Below are positions 45,984 through 56,484 of a stretch of DNA of 64,000 nt, piece after piece (position 1 is the first letter of the stretch; every line of letters starts with the position of its first letter). Made by a program: the position numbers and the translations under genes. The stretch lies in NCBI RefSeq assembly GCF_026966905.1, contig NZ_JAPUBN010000006.1, positions 1-64,000 on the forward strand, in the 5' to 3' direction. The notes below the pieces were generated by a model. That model was not told where the DNA came from. It ran no database searches and worked only from the letters and a program-made list of their open reading frames with translations. Origin of the DNA: Marinomonas phaeophyticola (GTDB lineage Bacteria; Pseudomonadota; Gammaproteobacteria; Pseudomonadales; Marinomonadaceae).

Positions 45984-46456
45984 AGACTATAAAGGTTTTG
46001 GCCGTTTGTTTAGGCAATATCTGTCGTTCCCCTGCAGCCCAAGGTATTTTAGAGTATGCGGCAATGGCACGGAAGGGGATTGAGTTAGAAGTCGATTCTG
46101 CCGGTACGGCGGCTTATCATATAGGCTCACAGCCGGACTCTCGATCGATTGCTGAGCTTAAAAAAAGATCGATAGACATCAGTAATCAGAGGGCTAGGCA
46201 GGTCGCTAGAGAGGACTTTGAGTATTTTGATTGGATTTTGGCTATGGATGAAAGTAACTATCAAAACCTTATCCGTATCTGTCCTGAAAAATGCAAAAGT
46301 AAAGTTGTTTTGTTTGGCGCATTACCTGATAGAAAGGTGTTAGGTGCGGTAAAAGATCCTTACTATGATGGAAATGATGCGTTTAAAGTGATGGCGGATC
46401 ATCTAATTGACTTATCTGATAATTTTCTAGATTTTATCCATGCATCTTCAAAATAA
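45980..46456 (+). CDS. Low-molecular-weight protein tyrosine phosphatase
   Basis: 158-residue cysteine phosphatase. The P-loop is [12 protein letters not shown] (nucleophilic Cys, catalytic Arg), and the acid-base Asp is in AVKDPYYDG. It could regulate a tyrosine kinase in polysaccharide export or have a housekeeping role. It overlaps ycaR by four bases and its end overlaps the long frame of murB; the murB start lies just after it. Confidence 0.93.
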   Translation: MKTIKVLAVCLGNICRSPAAQGILEYAAMARKGIELEVDSAGTAAYHIGSQPDSRSIAELKKRSIDISNQRARQVAREDFEYFDWILAMDESNYQNLIRICPEKCKSKVVLFGALPDRKVLGAVKDPYYDGNDAFKVMADHLIDLSDNFLDFIHASSK

Positions 46457-46463
46457 GTGCTCT

Positions 46464-47477
46464 ATGTCCTTGAATATTTCTTATGATCAATCTTTAAAAC
46501 ACTATAATTCTTTTGGCTTTGATTATTCAGCGGAATATTTTTGTATTTTAAATGACCAAGCTGAGTTATTTGAATTGATGGACTTTGTTGAGCGTAATCG
46601 ATGTCAATTGACTATGATTGGTGCGGGCAGTAATCTTGTTCTTAAAGGGGATGTAAAAGGTCTGGTAGTCGTTAATAATTTAAAAGGTCGGAAGTTAATC
46701 GTAGGTGAGAGCCCTGCCGATTTTACTTTTGAGCTGGCGGCAGGCGAGGTTTGGCATGATGCGGTTGAATACAGTGTTCGTCAGGGGTTATACGGTATTG
46801 AGAATCTCGCTTTGATTCCTGGGACGGCTGGTGCGGCACCTGTGCAAAATATAGGTGCTTATGGGGTGGAGATTAAAGATGCTTTGCTCGAGGTTGAAGT
46901 TTTTGATATTCGTACAAGAGTGTTTTCATGGGTTAGTGCTCTAGATTGCGACTTCTCTTATCGTGAAAGCCGATTTAAGCATGAATGGAAAGATTCTCAT
47001 ATTGTTACTAAGATTCGCCTTAAGTTGTCCACGGTTGTTAATCCGAAATTAAGTTATTTTTCAGACAGTGCTTTTGACTCGTTAGATCCCAGTGCTTTAG
47101 AAATTTTTGAAAAAGTATCCACTATTCGTCGTGAAAAGTTGCCTGATCCTAAGCGGCTTGGTAATGCAGGTAGTTTTTTTAAAAACCCTATAGTCACAGA
47201 TAGGGTCTACCAAGACATTAAAAAGTCTTATCCTAACTTGGTTGCCTACCCCTACGGTGTATCTTGGAAGTTAGCTGCGGGATGGTTGATTGATCAGGCT
47301 GGTTGGAAAGGTAAGTGCGTGGATGGTGTTGGCGTCTATGATAAGCAAGCACTGGTACTGGTAAACTATGATAATAAGGTTGCTGATAATTTATTGGCCC
47401 TGCAAGACTCAATTGTTACCGATGTTCAGCAAAAGTTTGATGTCGTATTAGAAAGAGAGCCCATCGCTTTAGGATAG
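46464..47477 (+). CDS. murB: UDP-N-acetylenolpyruvoylglucosamine reductase
   Basis: 337-residue FAD enzyme of peptidoglycan precursor synthesis, type I. FAD-binding blocks IGAGSNLVL and LALIPGTAGAAPVQNIGAYG are clear, followed by YRESRFKH and the catalytic Ser in GNAGSFFKNP. ATG 46464 (MSLNISYDQSLKHYNSFG) is chosen over an upstream in-frame ATG at 46440 because it gives the family N-terminus. Confidence 0.96.
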   Translation: MSLNISYDQSLKHYNSFGFDYSAEYFCILNDQAELFELMDFVERNRCQLTMIGAGSNLVLKGDVKGLVVVNNLKGRKLIVGESPADFTFELAAGEVWHDAVEYSVRQGLYGIENLALIPGTAGAAPVQNIGAYGVEIKDALLEVEVFDIRTRVFSWVSALDCDFSYRESRFKHEWKDSHIVTKIRLKLSTVVNPKLSYFSDSAFDSLDPSALEIFEKVSTIRREKLPDPKRLGNAGSFFKNPIVTDRVYQDIKKSYPNLVAYPYGVSWKLAAGWLIDQAGWKGKCVDGVGVYDKQALVLVNYDNKVADNLLALQDSIVTDVQQKFDVVLEREPIALG

Positions 47478-47498
47478 GCTCTCATTAACGGGTAAAAT

Positions 47499-49220
47499 TT
47501 AGGATTCATCTATTCCTGGAAATTTTTGTTGCTTTTCACTATAAGTTAGTCCTTCAGAACCAATAGAGTGATCTTGGTTTGAATCCGCGAGCGCTCGTTC
47601 AAGGGCAATCATTCTTGAGTCTACAAAAGCATTATTAGGCAGCTGTTTATTAACGCCTAACTTTAATAATCTTTCACGGGTTTGTTCGTTAGGGGCAAAG
47701 ATATAAACTTGGCAGTTTGTTTCTAATGCGTCTTTAATGGCATTTTCAAGAGCGAGACCCACGGTTAAATCCATCATAGGAACATCGCTTAAATCAATTA
47801 CCATGGCTTTATAGTGGGTGGCTGAGTTGTGATGTCTGGCAATTGCACGGCTTACCCCAAAGATCATCGGGCCTGAAAGGTAAAAATACAGCACTTTTCC
47901 TTCGGCTTGGTCGAGTAGTGATCTTTCTTCTTTACTTAAAGGTACATCGTCATCTGCGTCACTGATGGATTTTATGTTACCTTCTTGGATACGACTTAGT
48001 TTTTCTATTGTTATCACATTGGCAATAAATACACCTATCCCAACGGCGACCATCAGATCCACAAATACTGTTAATATCATAACGCCATACATGATGATGG
48101 TTGGCGACCAAGCTACTTTATGCGCACGCTTTAAAAAACTCCAATCGAGAATGTTAAGCCCCACATAAAGAGCGATACCCGCTAACACCGCCATCGGTAT
48201 GGGTTGCGTGAGCTCAGCTGCCCACATAACAACAAACAACAATATCATGGCTCTAATAATGCCTGATACGGGGGATTTTGCACCGGATTGGATATTTACA
48301 ACGGTTCCCATAGTGGCGCCAGCACCTGGTAATCCGCCTAGAAAACCAGATATGAGGTTAGCTATACCTTGTCCTACAAGCTCTTTATTTGAGTCGTGTT
48401 CCTTTCTTGTGAGGCTGTCTGCTATGACGGCCGTGAGCAGTGTATCAATGCAACCCAAGGTCCCAAGAACCAAAGCGTCCATGATCATTTCACCCAATAG
48501 ATCAAATGAAAAGGTTGGCCATTGTATTGACGGTAGACCAGATGGTATTTCGCCAATTCGTCGGATGGATTCAGAGTCAAACAGTATAATTGAAAGTAAT
48601 GTAATGGAGATTAAGGCGATAAGTTGTGGAGGGACATATTTTTTCCAACTCTTTGGTACGTAAAAAAGTACCCCTAATGTGGCAAGTCCTAAAAATAGTT
48701 CAGCAAAATCCATGTTTCGTACAAGGTTTGGAATTGCCATGATAGTGCCAGGTACGCCACCGCTTGGGCTGGTTTGACCGAGGAAGGGGGCGAGCTGTAA
48801 AATAATGAGGATGATACCAATGCCTGACATAAACCCGGAGATCACGCTATAAGGCATTAAAGTAATGTATTTGCCCAGTTTAAGTTTGCCGAGTAAAATC
48901 TGAAAACAGCCAGCCATCATGACCACTGTGAAGGCCATGGCTAGCCCCTGATCGGGATGCTCTGCCATCATGGTGGTTAGTACTGCGGTCATAACCACTG
49001 TCATTGGTCCGGTTGGTTCTGATATTAATGAAGTAGAACCGCCAAAGAAAGAAGCGAAGAGGCCAACAAGAATGGCTCCCCATAAGCCCGCTTCTGCGCC
49101 AGCACCGGACGCGGCACCAAAAGCAAGGGCTAAAGGAAGAGAAACGATGGCTGTTGTTGCGCCACCAAATAAGTCGCCTACAAAATTAAATTCTTTAAAG
49201 CGAGAGTCAGCAAAAACCAT
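47499..49220 (-). CDS. SulP-family anion transporter with STAS domain
   Basis: 573-residue SLC26/SulP transporter with 10-12 helices (SLPLALAFGAASGAGAEAGL near the start; GGLPGAGATMGTVVNIQSGA in the core) and a C-terminal STAS domain (about residues 440-540, VLYFYLSGPMIFGV; MVIDLSDVPMMDLTVGLAL). Members carry sulfate, bicarbonate or dicarboxylates; the substrate is not clear here, and the bicarbonate type (BicA-like) is plausible. It lies between murB (convergent) and rne (same strand, separated by a terminator). Confidence 0.9.
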   Translation of the reverse strand: MVFADSRFKEFNFVGDLFGGATTAIVSLPLALAFGAASGAGAEAGLWGAILVGLFASFFGGSTSLISEPTGPMTVVMTAVLTTMMAEHPDQGLAMAFTVVMMAGCFQILLGKLKLGKYITLMPYSVISGFMSGIGIILIILQLAPFLGQTSPSGGVPGTIMAIPNLVRNMDFAELFLGLATLGVLFYVPKSWKKYVPPQLIALISITLLSIILFDSESIRRIGEIPSGLPSIQWPTFSFDLLGEMIMDALVLGTLGCIDTLLTAVIADSLTRKEHDSNKELVGQGIANLISGFLGGLPGAGATMGTVVNIQSGAKSPVSGIIRAMILLFVVMWAAELTQPIPMAVLAGIALYVGLNILDWSFLKRAHKVAWSPTIIMYGVMILTVFVDLMVAVGIGVFIANVITIEKLSRIQEGNIKSISDADDDVPLSKEERSLLDQAEGKVLYFYLSGPMIFGVSRAIARHHNSATHYKAMVIDLSDVPMMDLTVGLALENAIKDALETNCQVYIFAPNEQTRERLLKLGVNKQLPNNAFVDSRMIALERALADSNQDHSIGSEGLTYSEKQQKFPGIDES

Positions 49221-49326
49221 GAAAAATCCTGATTAATTCTTGTCTTTAAGTTTAAGGTTGGTAAATAAAATAGATTATATAGAGAGAATTTTATTTTAAT
49301 AAGTATGTTAAGTGTATAGTTTATGC

Positions 49327-49355
49327 AAAAGAGCCCGCATTAAGCGGGCTCTTTT
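49327..49355 (-). terminator. Terminator of rne (bidirectional hairpin)
   Basis: AAAAGAGCCCGC (49327-49338) and GCGGGCTCTTTT (49344-49355) form a 12-bp stem with loop ATTAA, 17 bases past the rne stop on the minus strand; A and T flanks on both sides allow use in both directions. Confidence 0.88.
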
Positions 49356-49371
49356 TATTTTAACGTATCAA

Positions 49372-52300
49372 TTATTCTGAAGTTGTTTCTACTCCAGAAG
49401 TGCCTGCGTCAACACTCACGCTGTTACTCTCTTCTTTTAATCTAGGGTCGTTTTTCACTCGACCTCTAGAATTGCGTCGAGGTTTACTTTCTGTCAATCG
49501 TTGTTCACGTTCGAGCTTGATTTTCTCTTGCTGATCAATGATCGCTTGTGGGAGTTCAACGGGTTCTTTTACCTCACTTTTCGCGACGGGAGCGGGTTTT
49601 CCACGACCACGACGAGGTGTGCGTGTTGATCTCGTTGGTTTCGCTGGGGCCTCTTCCTCCGCGGTGACTGTTGATTCTTTGGTGCTTTCAGTTTCCTCTA
49701 ATTCAACGGAAGAGTGAGTTTGTGCTGGATTTTCATCTGCTTTCACTGGTTCTTCTGAGGGCGTTTCTGATGTGATTGCTTCTATAGGTTCTACCGCTGG
49801 GCTCGCAGGTTCAGGATCTACTGTTGCAATCGTTTCAATAACATCTTTAGCGTCCGCTTTTGCTTCAATTTCCGCTTTAGGTGCCGTCTCTATCTCTACT
49901 TGAACATCGTCCATTGTAGGAGAAGTGGCAGGGTTAATCTGAGTTTTATCGACAGAGTTTTCTACCTCTTCAGGAGCCGACATTTCTGCTTTCTTAGATT
50001 GGCTTGGAGCGTCCTCTATAGAGGTGGTAGCCTGAGTTCCGTTTTCTGGAGTGTCGGCTGATGCTGCGGTATTGCTACCTTCTTCACTCTTTTCACTTAT
50101 AACAGAGGTTGTCTCGGTCGCGTTAGTGGTTTCCGCTTGAATCTCTATTTTGTTTTGCGGATCAGTAGCGGCTTTTTCACGAGATTTAATTTCTGTTGGT
50201 TCAGTAACGGCCGCTTGCAACTCTTCTAAAATGGATGCCTGATTATCGACATCAGCCGTCGTATTGATATTATCTACAACTTGAGAGGCTTCATTAGTAA
50301 CCGAATCAGAATCTACGCTATCTTCATTGTGTGATTCTTTTTCAGAGCTTGGTGCACCACGTCGAGTACGTCGACTGGTATTGCGTTTTTCTCTTGGAGA
50401 GCGACCTTCTGAGTTTTTACTCTCGTTAAGTTTTGCTTCAGCAGCCGCTTCTTCTTTTTGAGTGTCTACTTCAATTTGCTGTTGTTTAACTTCCTCAGCA
50501 AGCAAGGCCTCTTCTTTAAGTTTGCCGCTACGACGCTTGTTGTTGTTTCTTTCACGTTTGCGTTCGTTTACTTCTGGTATGACTTTTTTAGGCCTTTCAG
50601 AGCGAGCAGGTTTTTTATCGCTAGTAGTCGATTCGCTACGATTTGAGTCATTACGATTGTCGTTTGATGAGCGATCATCTCTGTTGTTTCTAGGGTTTTT
50701 ATTTCTTTCTTCCGCTTGTTCACGGCGAGTCTGTCGTGTGGAGCGAGCTTTATTTTGTGTTTCTGTTCCAGAATCATCGGTAGACGATGCATTCTGGTGT
50801 TTCGCTTTACGTTTAGTGTTACGAGTCGTATTGCGAGGCGGTTTCGTAGTGCGCTCAGTAGTTTGTTTTGGTGGCGCTTTTCTTGGTGTATCAGAGGTCG
50901 TTTTTTCTGTTGACTCATCTGAACCGAAAAGGGCTTTAATAATACGGCTTAGCAGCCCTGGTTTTGCTGGCGTATTAGGGGTATTGCTGCTTGCTACTTT
51001 TGCTTTTGGAGATTCAATGGTTGGTGCTGGTGCTTTAGGAGCAATGCTCGTCACAACGGCTTTAGGTCTTGTGTCTTCAGTTTGTTGGCGAGGCTCGTAA
51101 GGTGGAGTCACCGGGGTCTCTATTAGGTTATAGCTACTGTCATCTTGAACAACCGAAGTGCTGTCATCACGAATTCTCTCAACTTCAAAGTGAGGTGTTT
51201 CCATATGAGGGTTTGGAACAAGTATGATATGTACTTGGTTGCGCTTTTCTATCTTAGCAATGTTCGTGCGCTTTTCATTCAATAGGAAAGTCGCCACTGA
51301 AACCGGTAGAATCGCACGAATTTGAGCGGTACGTTCTTTTGCACACTCTTCTTCGATTAATCGTAATACAGATAAACCTAGTGATTCAATGTCACGAATA
51401 AAGCCTTGGCCATTACAGCGAGGACAAACAATGCCGCTGGTTTCACCTAATGAAGGGCGTAATCGTTGGCGAGACATTTCTAAAAGACCAAAACGAGATA
51501 TTCGTCCTAATTGAACGCGAGCACGATCGGCTTCTAGAGCGTCTTTCATTCGGTGCTCGACTTCTTTTTGGCTGCGTACTGGTGTCATGTCAATAAAGTC
51601 AATGACTACCAAACCACCAATATCTCTTAAACGTAATTGACGTGCAATTTCATCAGCCGCTTCAAGGTTTGTCTGTAATGCTGTTTCTTCAATGTCGCCG
51701 CCTTTTGTTGCTCTGGCGGAGTTGATGTCGATAGAAACAAGTGCTTCGGTTGGGTCAATTACAATCGAGCCGCCTGATGGAAGGCGAACTTCTCGTTGGA
51801 ATGCCGTTTCGATTTGAGTTTCAATTTGAAAGCGATTGAATAGCGGGGTTTGGTCGGTATATAGCTTGATACGAGATTTAAAGTGAGGCATCACCTGCAT
51901 TACGAAGTTAATCGCATCTTGGTAAACGTTTTTCTCATCGATCAATACTTCGCCTATATCTTCGCGTAGGTAATCACGAATGGCACGAATAACAATATTG
52001 CTTTCTTGGTAGATTAAGAATGGCGCTGGTTTTTCAGATGCGGCCTTGGTAATGGATAGCCAAAGCGTGTTTAGATAGTCTAAATCCCATTGGAGCTCTT
52101 CAGTAGAGCGGCCGACGCCAGCAGTACGAACAATTAAGCCGCCGTTGTCGGGCATGTTTAAGCCAGACATCGCTTCTTTTAAATTGGTTCTGTCATCGCC
52201 ATCGATGCGACGAGAGATGCCACCTGCACGAGGGTTGTTCGGCATTAGGACTAGATAACGACCGGCTAAACTAACAAAAGTAGTGAGTGCAGCGCCTTTG

Positions 52301-52635
52301 TTTCCGCGTTCTTCTTTATCAACCTGAACAATAACTTCCTGACCTTCTGTGAGAACGTCTTTGATATTGATTCGACCATCGGAATGGTTTGGTTTTTTAG
52401 AGAAATAGGTTTTCGATATTTCTTTTAGTGGAAGGAATCCGTGACGTTCTGCTCCAAAATCGACGAAAGCAGCTTCAAGGCTTGGTTCAATTCGAGTAAT
52501 GCGGCCTTTATAAATATTGGCTTTTTTCTGCTCGCGAGAACCAGATTCGATGTCAAGATCGTATAAACGTTGGCCGTCAACTAGGGCGACTCGCAACTCT
52601 TCTTGTTGAGTTGCGTTAATTAGCATTCTTATCAT
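49372..52635 (-). CDS. rne: Ribonuclease E
   Basis: 1087-residue endoribonuclease and degradosome scaffold. The N-terminal half is colinear with E. coli RNase E: S1 domain ([19 protein letters not shown]), 5' sensor, catalytic Asp in [11 protein letters not shown] and VVIDFIDM, and zinc-link CPRCNGQGF. The C-terminal 550 residues are low-complexity: Arg/Lys/Asn-rich (two or three RNA-binding segments, around RGAPSSEKE and [18 protein letters not shown]) then Glu/Thr/Ala-rich ([10 protein letters not shown] and following), as expected for the disordered scaffold. [10 protein letters not shown] gives the start at 52635. The leader on this strand has hairpins (see 52636-53117). Confidence 0.97.
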   Translation of the reverse strand: MIRMLINATQQEELRVALVDGQRLYDLDIESGSREQKKANIYKGRITRIEPSLEAAFVDFGAERHGFLPLKEISKTYFSKKPNHSDGRINIKDVLTEGQEVIVQVDKEERGNKGAALTTFVSLAGRYLVLMPNNPRAGGISRRIDGDDRTNLKEAMSGLNMPDNGGLIVRTAGVGRSTEELQWDLDYLNTLWLSITKAASEKPAPFLIYQESNIVIRAIRDYLREDIGEVLIDEKNVYQDAINFVMQVMPHFKSRIKLYTDQTPLFNRFQIETQIETAFQREVRLPSGGSIVIDPTEALVSIDINSARATKGGDIEETALQTNLEAADEIARQLRLRDIGGLVVIDFIDMTPVRSQKEVEHRMKDALEADRARVQLGRISRFGLLEMSRQRLRPSLGETSGIVCPRCNGQGFIRDIESLGLSVLRLIEEECAKERTAQIRAILPVSVATFLLNEKRTNIAKIEKRNQVHIILVPNPHMETPHFEVERIRDDSTSVVQDDSSYNLIETPVTPPYEPRQQTEDTRPKAVVTSIAPKAPAPTIESPKAKVASSNTPNTPAKPGLLSRIIKALFGSDESTEKTTSDTPRKAPPKQTTERTTKPPRNTTRNTKRKAKHQNASSTDDSGTETQNKARSTRQTRREQAEERNKNPRNNRDDRSSNDNRNDSNRSESTTSDKKPARSERPKKVIPEVNERKRERNNNKRRSGKLKEEALLAEEVKQQQIEVDTQKEEAAAEAKLNESKNSEGRSPREKRNTSRRTRRGAPSSEKESHNEDSVDSDSVTNEASQVVDNINTTADVDNQASILEELQAAVTEPTEIKSREKAATDPQNKIEIQAETTNATETTSVISEKSEEGSNTAASADTPENGTQATTSIEDAPSQSKKAEMSAPEEVENSVDKTQINPATSPTMDDVQVEIETAPKAEIEAKADAKDVIETIATVDPEPASPAVEPIEAITSETPSEEPVKADENPAQTHSSVELEETESTKESTVTAEEEAPAKPTRSTRTPRRGRGKPAPVAKSEVKEPVELPQAIIDQQEKIKLEREQRLTESKPRRNSRGRVKNDPRLKEESNSVSVDAGTSGVETTSE

Positions 52636-53117
52636 TTAAGTGTGAACTCTATATGGCCGAGTCGGTTCACTTTGTTAAGACGAGTTAAATGTCCAAAATA
52701 TGGATTTGAGTCCTATTCTAGGATTGTATTTCGTTTTCTCTCTAGGGCTATTGAGTGCGCCGTACGTTTCTTATGAAGTTGAAGGAAACGATTTTATGCG
52801 ATCAACACCTTTTAATAGTAACAAAATGCGAATCCTTGAATGGGTCTCATGAATATTTACAATTTGAGACGTTGCATTTGCACAATCAAGGATGACATTT
52901 ACCTAATCTTGACAAGGTTTTTTCCGAATCAAGCGGTTTATTATTTAAGCTTATCGTATACAGAGGTAAGATAGGGAACCGGAGTGTCGCTCCAGCGGTG
53001 TTCTTTGTATAAATTCTTTTGTTCTTCGAGGCGTTTTGGTGCCTCTTACCCTCTGCGGTATAGAATATAACAGTAAAAACTAAGTGCTTCAATTATAAAG
53101 GAAACCATTCTTTGGTT
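52636..53117. promoter_or_regulatory. rne leader and divergent rne/rluC promoter region
   Basis: 482 bases without a gene between divergent rne and rluC. On the rne (minus) strand a hairpin with GTGAAC and GTTCAC arms (52640-52668) lies near the rne start, and a bulged stem GGAG-CGACA-CTCC with flanking GAAC/GTTC (52976-53003) sits farther up. Long structured leaders let RNase E cut its own mRNA in E. coli, so a similar autoregulation is likely. I did not find a sure promoter pair on either strand; the rluC side is AT-rich before 53118. Confidence 0.6.
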
Positions 53118-54092
53118 ATGTCTAACTCAGAACGAAATAATACCGACTATTCTAAGGTCACATTTGTCACTATTGATGAAAATAATCATGATCAAAGAGT
53201 AGACAATTTTTTAATGACTCACCTTAAAGGCGTGCCAAAAGGGCGTATCTATAATCTTTTGCGAAAAGGTGAGGTTCGAGTAAACAAGAAACGAGTCAAG
53301 CCTGAAGTGCGCTTACAGTCTGGGGATCTTGTTCGTATTGCGCCTATTCGAATAGAGCCCGCTTCAGAAAAACCTTCCGTGTCTGATCGTTTGAAGAGTG
53401 AGGTAGAAGGACGGATAATCTTTGAAGATAAAAAGCTCATGGTCATTAATAAGCCTTCAGGGTTAGCGGTGCATGGTGGCAGTGGATTAAGTTTTGGTTT
53501 GGTTGAAGTTATTCGACAAATGAGACCCACAGAGAAATTTATTGAGCTTGTGCACAGATTAGATAGAGATACTTCGGGCTTAATTATGGTGGCCAAGAAA
53601 CGTTCTGTCTTAAAAGAGCTCCATACCGCGTTAAGGGATAAGGAAGGAATACAGAAAACATATTTGGCGTTGGTTCATGGTAGTTGGTCAAAAAGAAAAC
53701 TACAGGTAAACGCTCCTTTACTTAAAAATGAGCTGAAATCGGGCGAGCGAGTCGTAAAAGTGCATACAGACGGTAAAGAAAGTCTGACACGATTTAAATT
53801 AGTGCGGCAGTTTGAAGGTTTTAGCTTAATTGAATGTGAGCCTGTCACCGGTAGAACGCATCAAATTAGAGTTCATGCTCAATATGCTGGGCATTCTATT
53901 GTCGGCGACGAGAAATATTCTACGGATGATGAGCTAAAGTTAGCAAAATCTTTGGGCTTTAAACGTTTATGTTTGCATGCGACCCGGTTGGATTTTAATT
54001 TGCAGGAAGAGCGTTTGCTTTTAGAGGCGCCCATTGACGATCAATGGCGTGAACTGATGAATCACTCTCTTGAATCTATTCATGGATCATGA
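53118..54092 (+). CDS. rluC: 23S rRNA pseudouridine synthase RluC
   Basis: 324-residue pseudouridine synthase (955/2504/2580 type in E. coli). An N-terminal S4 RNA-binding domain (QRVDNFLMTHLKGVPKGRIY) precedes the catalytic HRLDRDTSGL (Asp) and the later TGRTHQIRVHAQY and LCLHATRLDF. ATG 53118 is chosen because an in-frame TTG two codons earlier adds little. It is divergent from rne, as in many gammaproteobacteria. Confidence 0.96.
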   Translation: MSNSERNNTDYSKVTFVTIDENNHDQRVDNFLMTHLKGVPKGRIYNLLRKGEVRVNKKRVKPEVRLQSGDLVRIAPIRIEPASEKPSVSDRLKSEVEGRIIFEDKKLMVINKPSGLAVHGGSGLSFGLVEVIRQMRPTEKFIELVHRLDRDTSGLIMVAKKRSVLKELHTALRDKEGIQKTYLALVHGSWSKRKLQVNAPLLKNELKSGERVVKVHTDGKESLTRFKLVRQFEGFSLIECEPVTGRTHQIRVHAQYAGHSIVGDEKYSTDDELKLAKSLGFKRLCLHATRLDFNLQEERLLLEAPIDDQWRELMNHSLESIHGS

Positions 54093-54216
54093 AATCTATT
54101 TTCGAAACCTGAGCGTCAGCGTTAGAGCGAGAGTTGAAGAAAGTGCGCCGAGCAGAAATACTTTCGTTGAGAAATATGAACGAAAGTAATCTTGGCTCGG
54201 CTTTGATGTATCGATG

Positions 54217-54633
54217 TTAACTTGGAATCATGATGACGGCTTCACCGTTGACGACGACCTTGTCGTTCACTATGCATTCCGTTTTTAAGGTTAAGCGTTT
54301 TCGTCGAGTATTAATGTCTGACACTGTTATGCGAGTAGTAACTGAGTCCCCAATAAATACGGGGGCACGAAATTTAAGGCTTTGCTCTAAGTAAATGCAA
54401 CCAGGTCCAGGCAGTTTGGTGCCAATCGCAGCAGAAATAAATCCTGCGGTTAACATTCCGTGGGCAATGGTTTTTCCAAAACTGGTAGTGGCAGCATAGT
54501 CATCGTCTAAATGAACAGGGTTTGTGTCTCCAGTGACCTGAGCAAACAAATGAACGTCTTCTTTGCTGACGGTATTATTTACTTCAATTGCTTGCTCAAT
54601 TGAGAAGGTGTTTATATCAAGTTTAGTGGGCAT
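54217..54633 (-). CDS. MaoC-family (R)-specific enoyl-CoA hydratase-like protein
   Basis: 138-residue hot-dog fold protein. The hydratase motif is FAQVTGDTNPVHLDDDYA, with the Asp and His that activate water, then TIAHGMLTAGFISAAIG. It could convert enoyl-CoA to (R)-3-hydroxyacyl-CoA (PhaJ-like) but no PHA synthase is nearby. It is a single gene on the minus strand between rluC and the HAD gene. Confidence 0.88.
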   Translation of the reverse strand: MPTKLDINTFSIEQAIEVNNTVSKEDVHLFAQVTGDTNPVHLDDDYAATTSFGKTIAHGMLTAGFISAAIGTKLPGPGCIYLEQSLKFRAPVFIGDSVTTRITVSDINTRRKRLTLKTECIVNDKVVVNGEAVIMIPS

Positions 54634-54701
54634 AAAAGTGCTCCGTGTTAAAGTAAGTAAGCTATCTTACCTGTTTTATAATGATTTTATTAAGGGTTGA
54701 A

Positions 54702-55352
54702 ATGATTAAATTGGTGATTTTCGATTGGGATGGAACCTTGTTCGACTCAATTGATGTAATTTGTGATTGCATGCTCAATGCGAGTGAGGCAGCGGGTGTT
54801 GCAAAACGTGAGCCTGAAGATATCAAAGAAATCATAGGTCTTGGGTTGGTGGAGGCCATTGCTAAGGTTTGGCCACATGAAACTCGTGAAAAACAAGATC
54901 TTGTTATAGAGAACTACAAACATTTGTTTATGAAGGGAGATTATGAGGCACCTCTGGCTTACCCTGGGGTGATGGATGTATTAAATCACTTACAATCTTC
55001 AAAAGTCATGATGGCTGTTGCAACGGGTAAATCTCGACGAGGGTTGAATAGAATGATGCTTGAGACAGATACAGGTGCATACTTTCAGGCAACACGTTGT
55101 GCGGATGAAACTAAATCGAAACCGGACCCTCTGATGTTGCAAGAATTACTTGATGAGCTTGGTGTTGCTGCAAAAGAAGCGGTAATGGTCGGTGATACGG
55201 AGTATGACTTAATGATGGCGAAGGCTATTGGCATGGCCTCTATTGGTGTCAGTTATGGCGCTCATGATAAATTGCGCCTACTTGAGTGTGATCCTATTGT
55301 CGTGTTGGATGATTTTTCAAAATTAATAGCCGTTATTGAGGGTGAGTTATGA
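54702..55352 (+). CDS. HAD-superfamily hydrolase, phosphoglycolate-phosphatase type
   Basis: 216-residue HAD hydrolase. Motif I is IFDWDGTLFDS, motif II is the Ser/Thr in VATGKSRRGL, and motif III/IV is VGDTEYDLMMAKAIGM. Substrate is not clear; sequence similarity is to phosphoglycolate phosphatases and YqaB-like enzymes. ATG 54702 has TAAGGG five bases upstream; an in-frame ATG seven codons earlier was rejected. The TGA overlaps the sppA ATG by three bases, an arrangement shared with Pseudomonas. Confidence 0.9.
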   Translation: MIKLVIFDWDGTLFDSIDVICDCMLNASEAAGVAKREPEDIKEIIGLGLVEAIAKVWPHETREKQDLVIENYKHLFMKGDYEAPLAYPGVMDVLNHLQSSKVMMAVATGKSRRGLNRMMLETDTGAYFQATRCADETKSKPDPLMLQELLDELGVAAKEAVMVGDTEYDLMMAKAIGMASIGVSYGAHDKLRLLECDPIVVLDDFSKLIAVIEGEL

Positions 55353-56383
55353 GCTGGACAGAGGAAGAGGACAATGTGCAGGGGGCAAAAGATCTGTATC
55401 AAGAGGAGAGAGCTTCTAAAGTGACACCTTCATCTAGCGAGGTAGGAGCTAAGAAAGAGTCTATGGATACCTCAATATATACTTTATTAGAAAAGGTTCT
55501 TGAGGAGAATGTTCGTGAAAAGCGTAGGTCAAGGCGCTGGAAAATATTTTTTAGGTTTGCCTTTTTAGCTGTGTTTATTGGCGTGTCGATAGTTTCCTTC
55601 AATCGAGTCGAGTATGGTGAAAGTGCTATTAATAAGCCATTTGTTGCTGTCTTGCCATTAAATGGCGTGATTGGAGCTGGAGAGCAGATAGATTCAAATG
55701 TGGTCGTGACTTTATTAGACAGTGCCTATGAAGAATCAAGTCTACAAGGCGTAGTGATTCGTTTGAATAGTCCCGGTGGTAGTCCTGTGCATTCGGGCAT
55801 CATCTATGATGCAATAAAAGAGAAAAAAACACTCTACCCAAATGTTCCGGTGGTTGTGGTTGTGGAAGATATGGCCGCATCAGGTGGGTATTATATTGCA
55901 GCGGCCGCGGATGCAATTTATGTCGATAAAGCCAGTTTGTTGGGGTCCATAGGTGTTATTTCATCTGGTTTTGACTTGTCCGGTCTGATTGAAAAAATAG
56001 GGGTTCAGAGGCGAACCTTTACTGCAGGTGACAATAAAGCCTTTATGGATCCTTTTGTTCCTATGTCAGATGAGGCAAAAAGTAAGTGGCAGTCCGTTCT
56101 AGATGAGACTCACCAGCAATTTATTGAAGCCGTTAGAAATGGTCGTGGTGAAAAATTAAAAGAAACTCAAGATGTGTTTTCTGGAATGGTGTTTTCAGGT
56201 GCTCAATCGGTAAAAATGGGGTTGGCGGATGATTTGTTGAGTTTTAACAAGGTTTTGGACAGTAAATTTAATGGTGTTGAGACGGTTTACTTTGAGCCCA
56301 CTAAAGAGCCGTGGGAAGAGTTTGCTAAATCAATAGGTGTTGGTGTTGTTGTGGAGCTACTGTCAACGGCTAAAATTCGTTAA
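55349..56383 (+). CDS. sppA: Signal peptide peptidase SppA (S49, 36K type)
   Basis: 344-residue S49 peptidase of the short SppA form. One N-terminal helix (FFRFAFLAVFIGVSIVSF, about residues 67-84) is followed by the Ser nucleophile in DMAASGGYYIAAAAD and a Lys general base later in the chain (the block LLGSIGVISS is well conserved). It digests leftover signal peptides in the membrane. It shares ATGA overlap with the HAD gene. Confidence 0.92.
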   Translation: MSWTEEEDNVQGAKDLYQEERASKVTPSSSEVGAKKESMDTSIYTLLEKVLEENVREKRRSRRWKIFFRFAFLAVFIGVSIVSFNRVEYGESAINKPFVAVLPLNGVIGAGEQIDSNVVVTLLDSAYEESSLQGVVIRLNSPGGSPVHSGIIYDAIKEKKTLYPNVPVVVVVEDMAASGGYYIAAAADAIYVDKASLLGSIGVISSGFDLSGLIEKIGVQRRTFTAGDNKAFMDPFVPMSDEAKSKWQSVLDETHQQFIEAVRNGRGEKLKETQDVFSGMVFSGAQSVKMGLADDLLSFNKVLDSKFNGVETVYFEPTKEPWEEFAKSIGVGVVVELLSTAKIR

Positions 56384-56484
56384 GCGTTAAAGGGCTTTTT
56401 TCTCTGTTAAAAAACGTCATTTTTGAAAGAGAAGAAGGCCCGTTCAATCATCGGTGAGTCATATTTTTCCTTTTTATATTTTGA

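Noticed and set aside
47456-47484. GAGAGCC/GGCTCTC inverted repeat at the murB end as a terminator
   Set aside because: The loop is long, the left arm lies in the murB coding end, and no T-run follows on either strand.
50462-51100. Long open frame antisense to the rne C-terminal region
   Set aside because: It mirrors low-complexity Arg/Glu codons of rne, has no SD and no recognisable product.
56391-56443. Inverted repeat between sppA and yceF as a terminator
   Set aside because: The arms (GGGCTTTTTTCTCT and AGAGAAGAAGGCCC) have mismatches and a 25-base loop; too weak to call.
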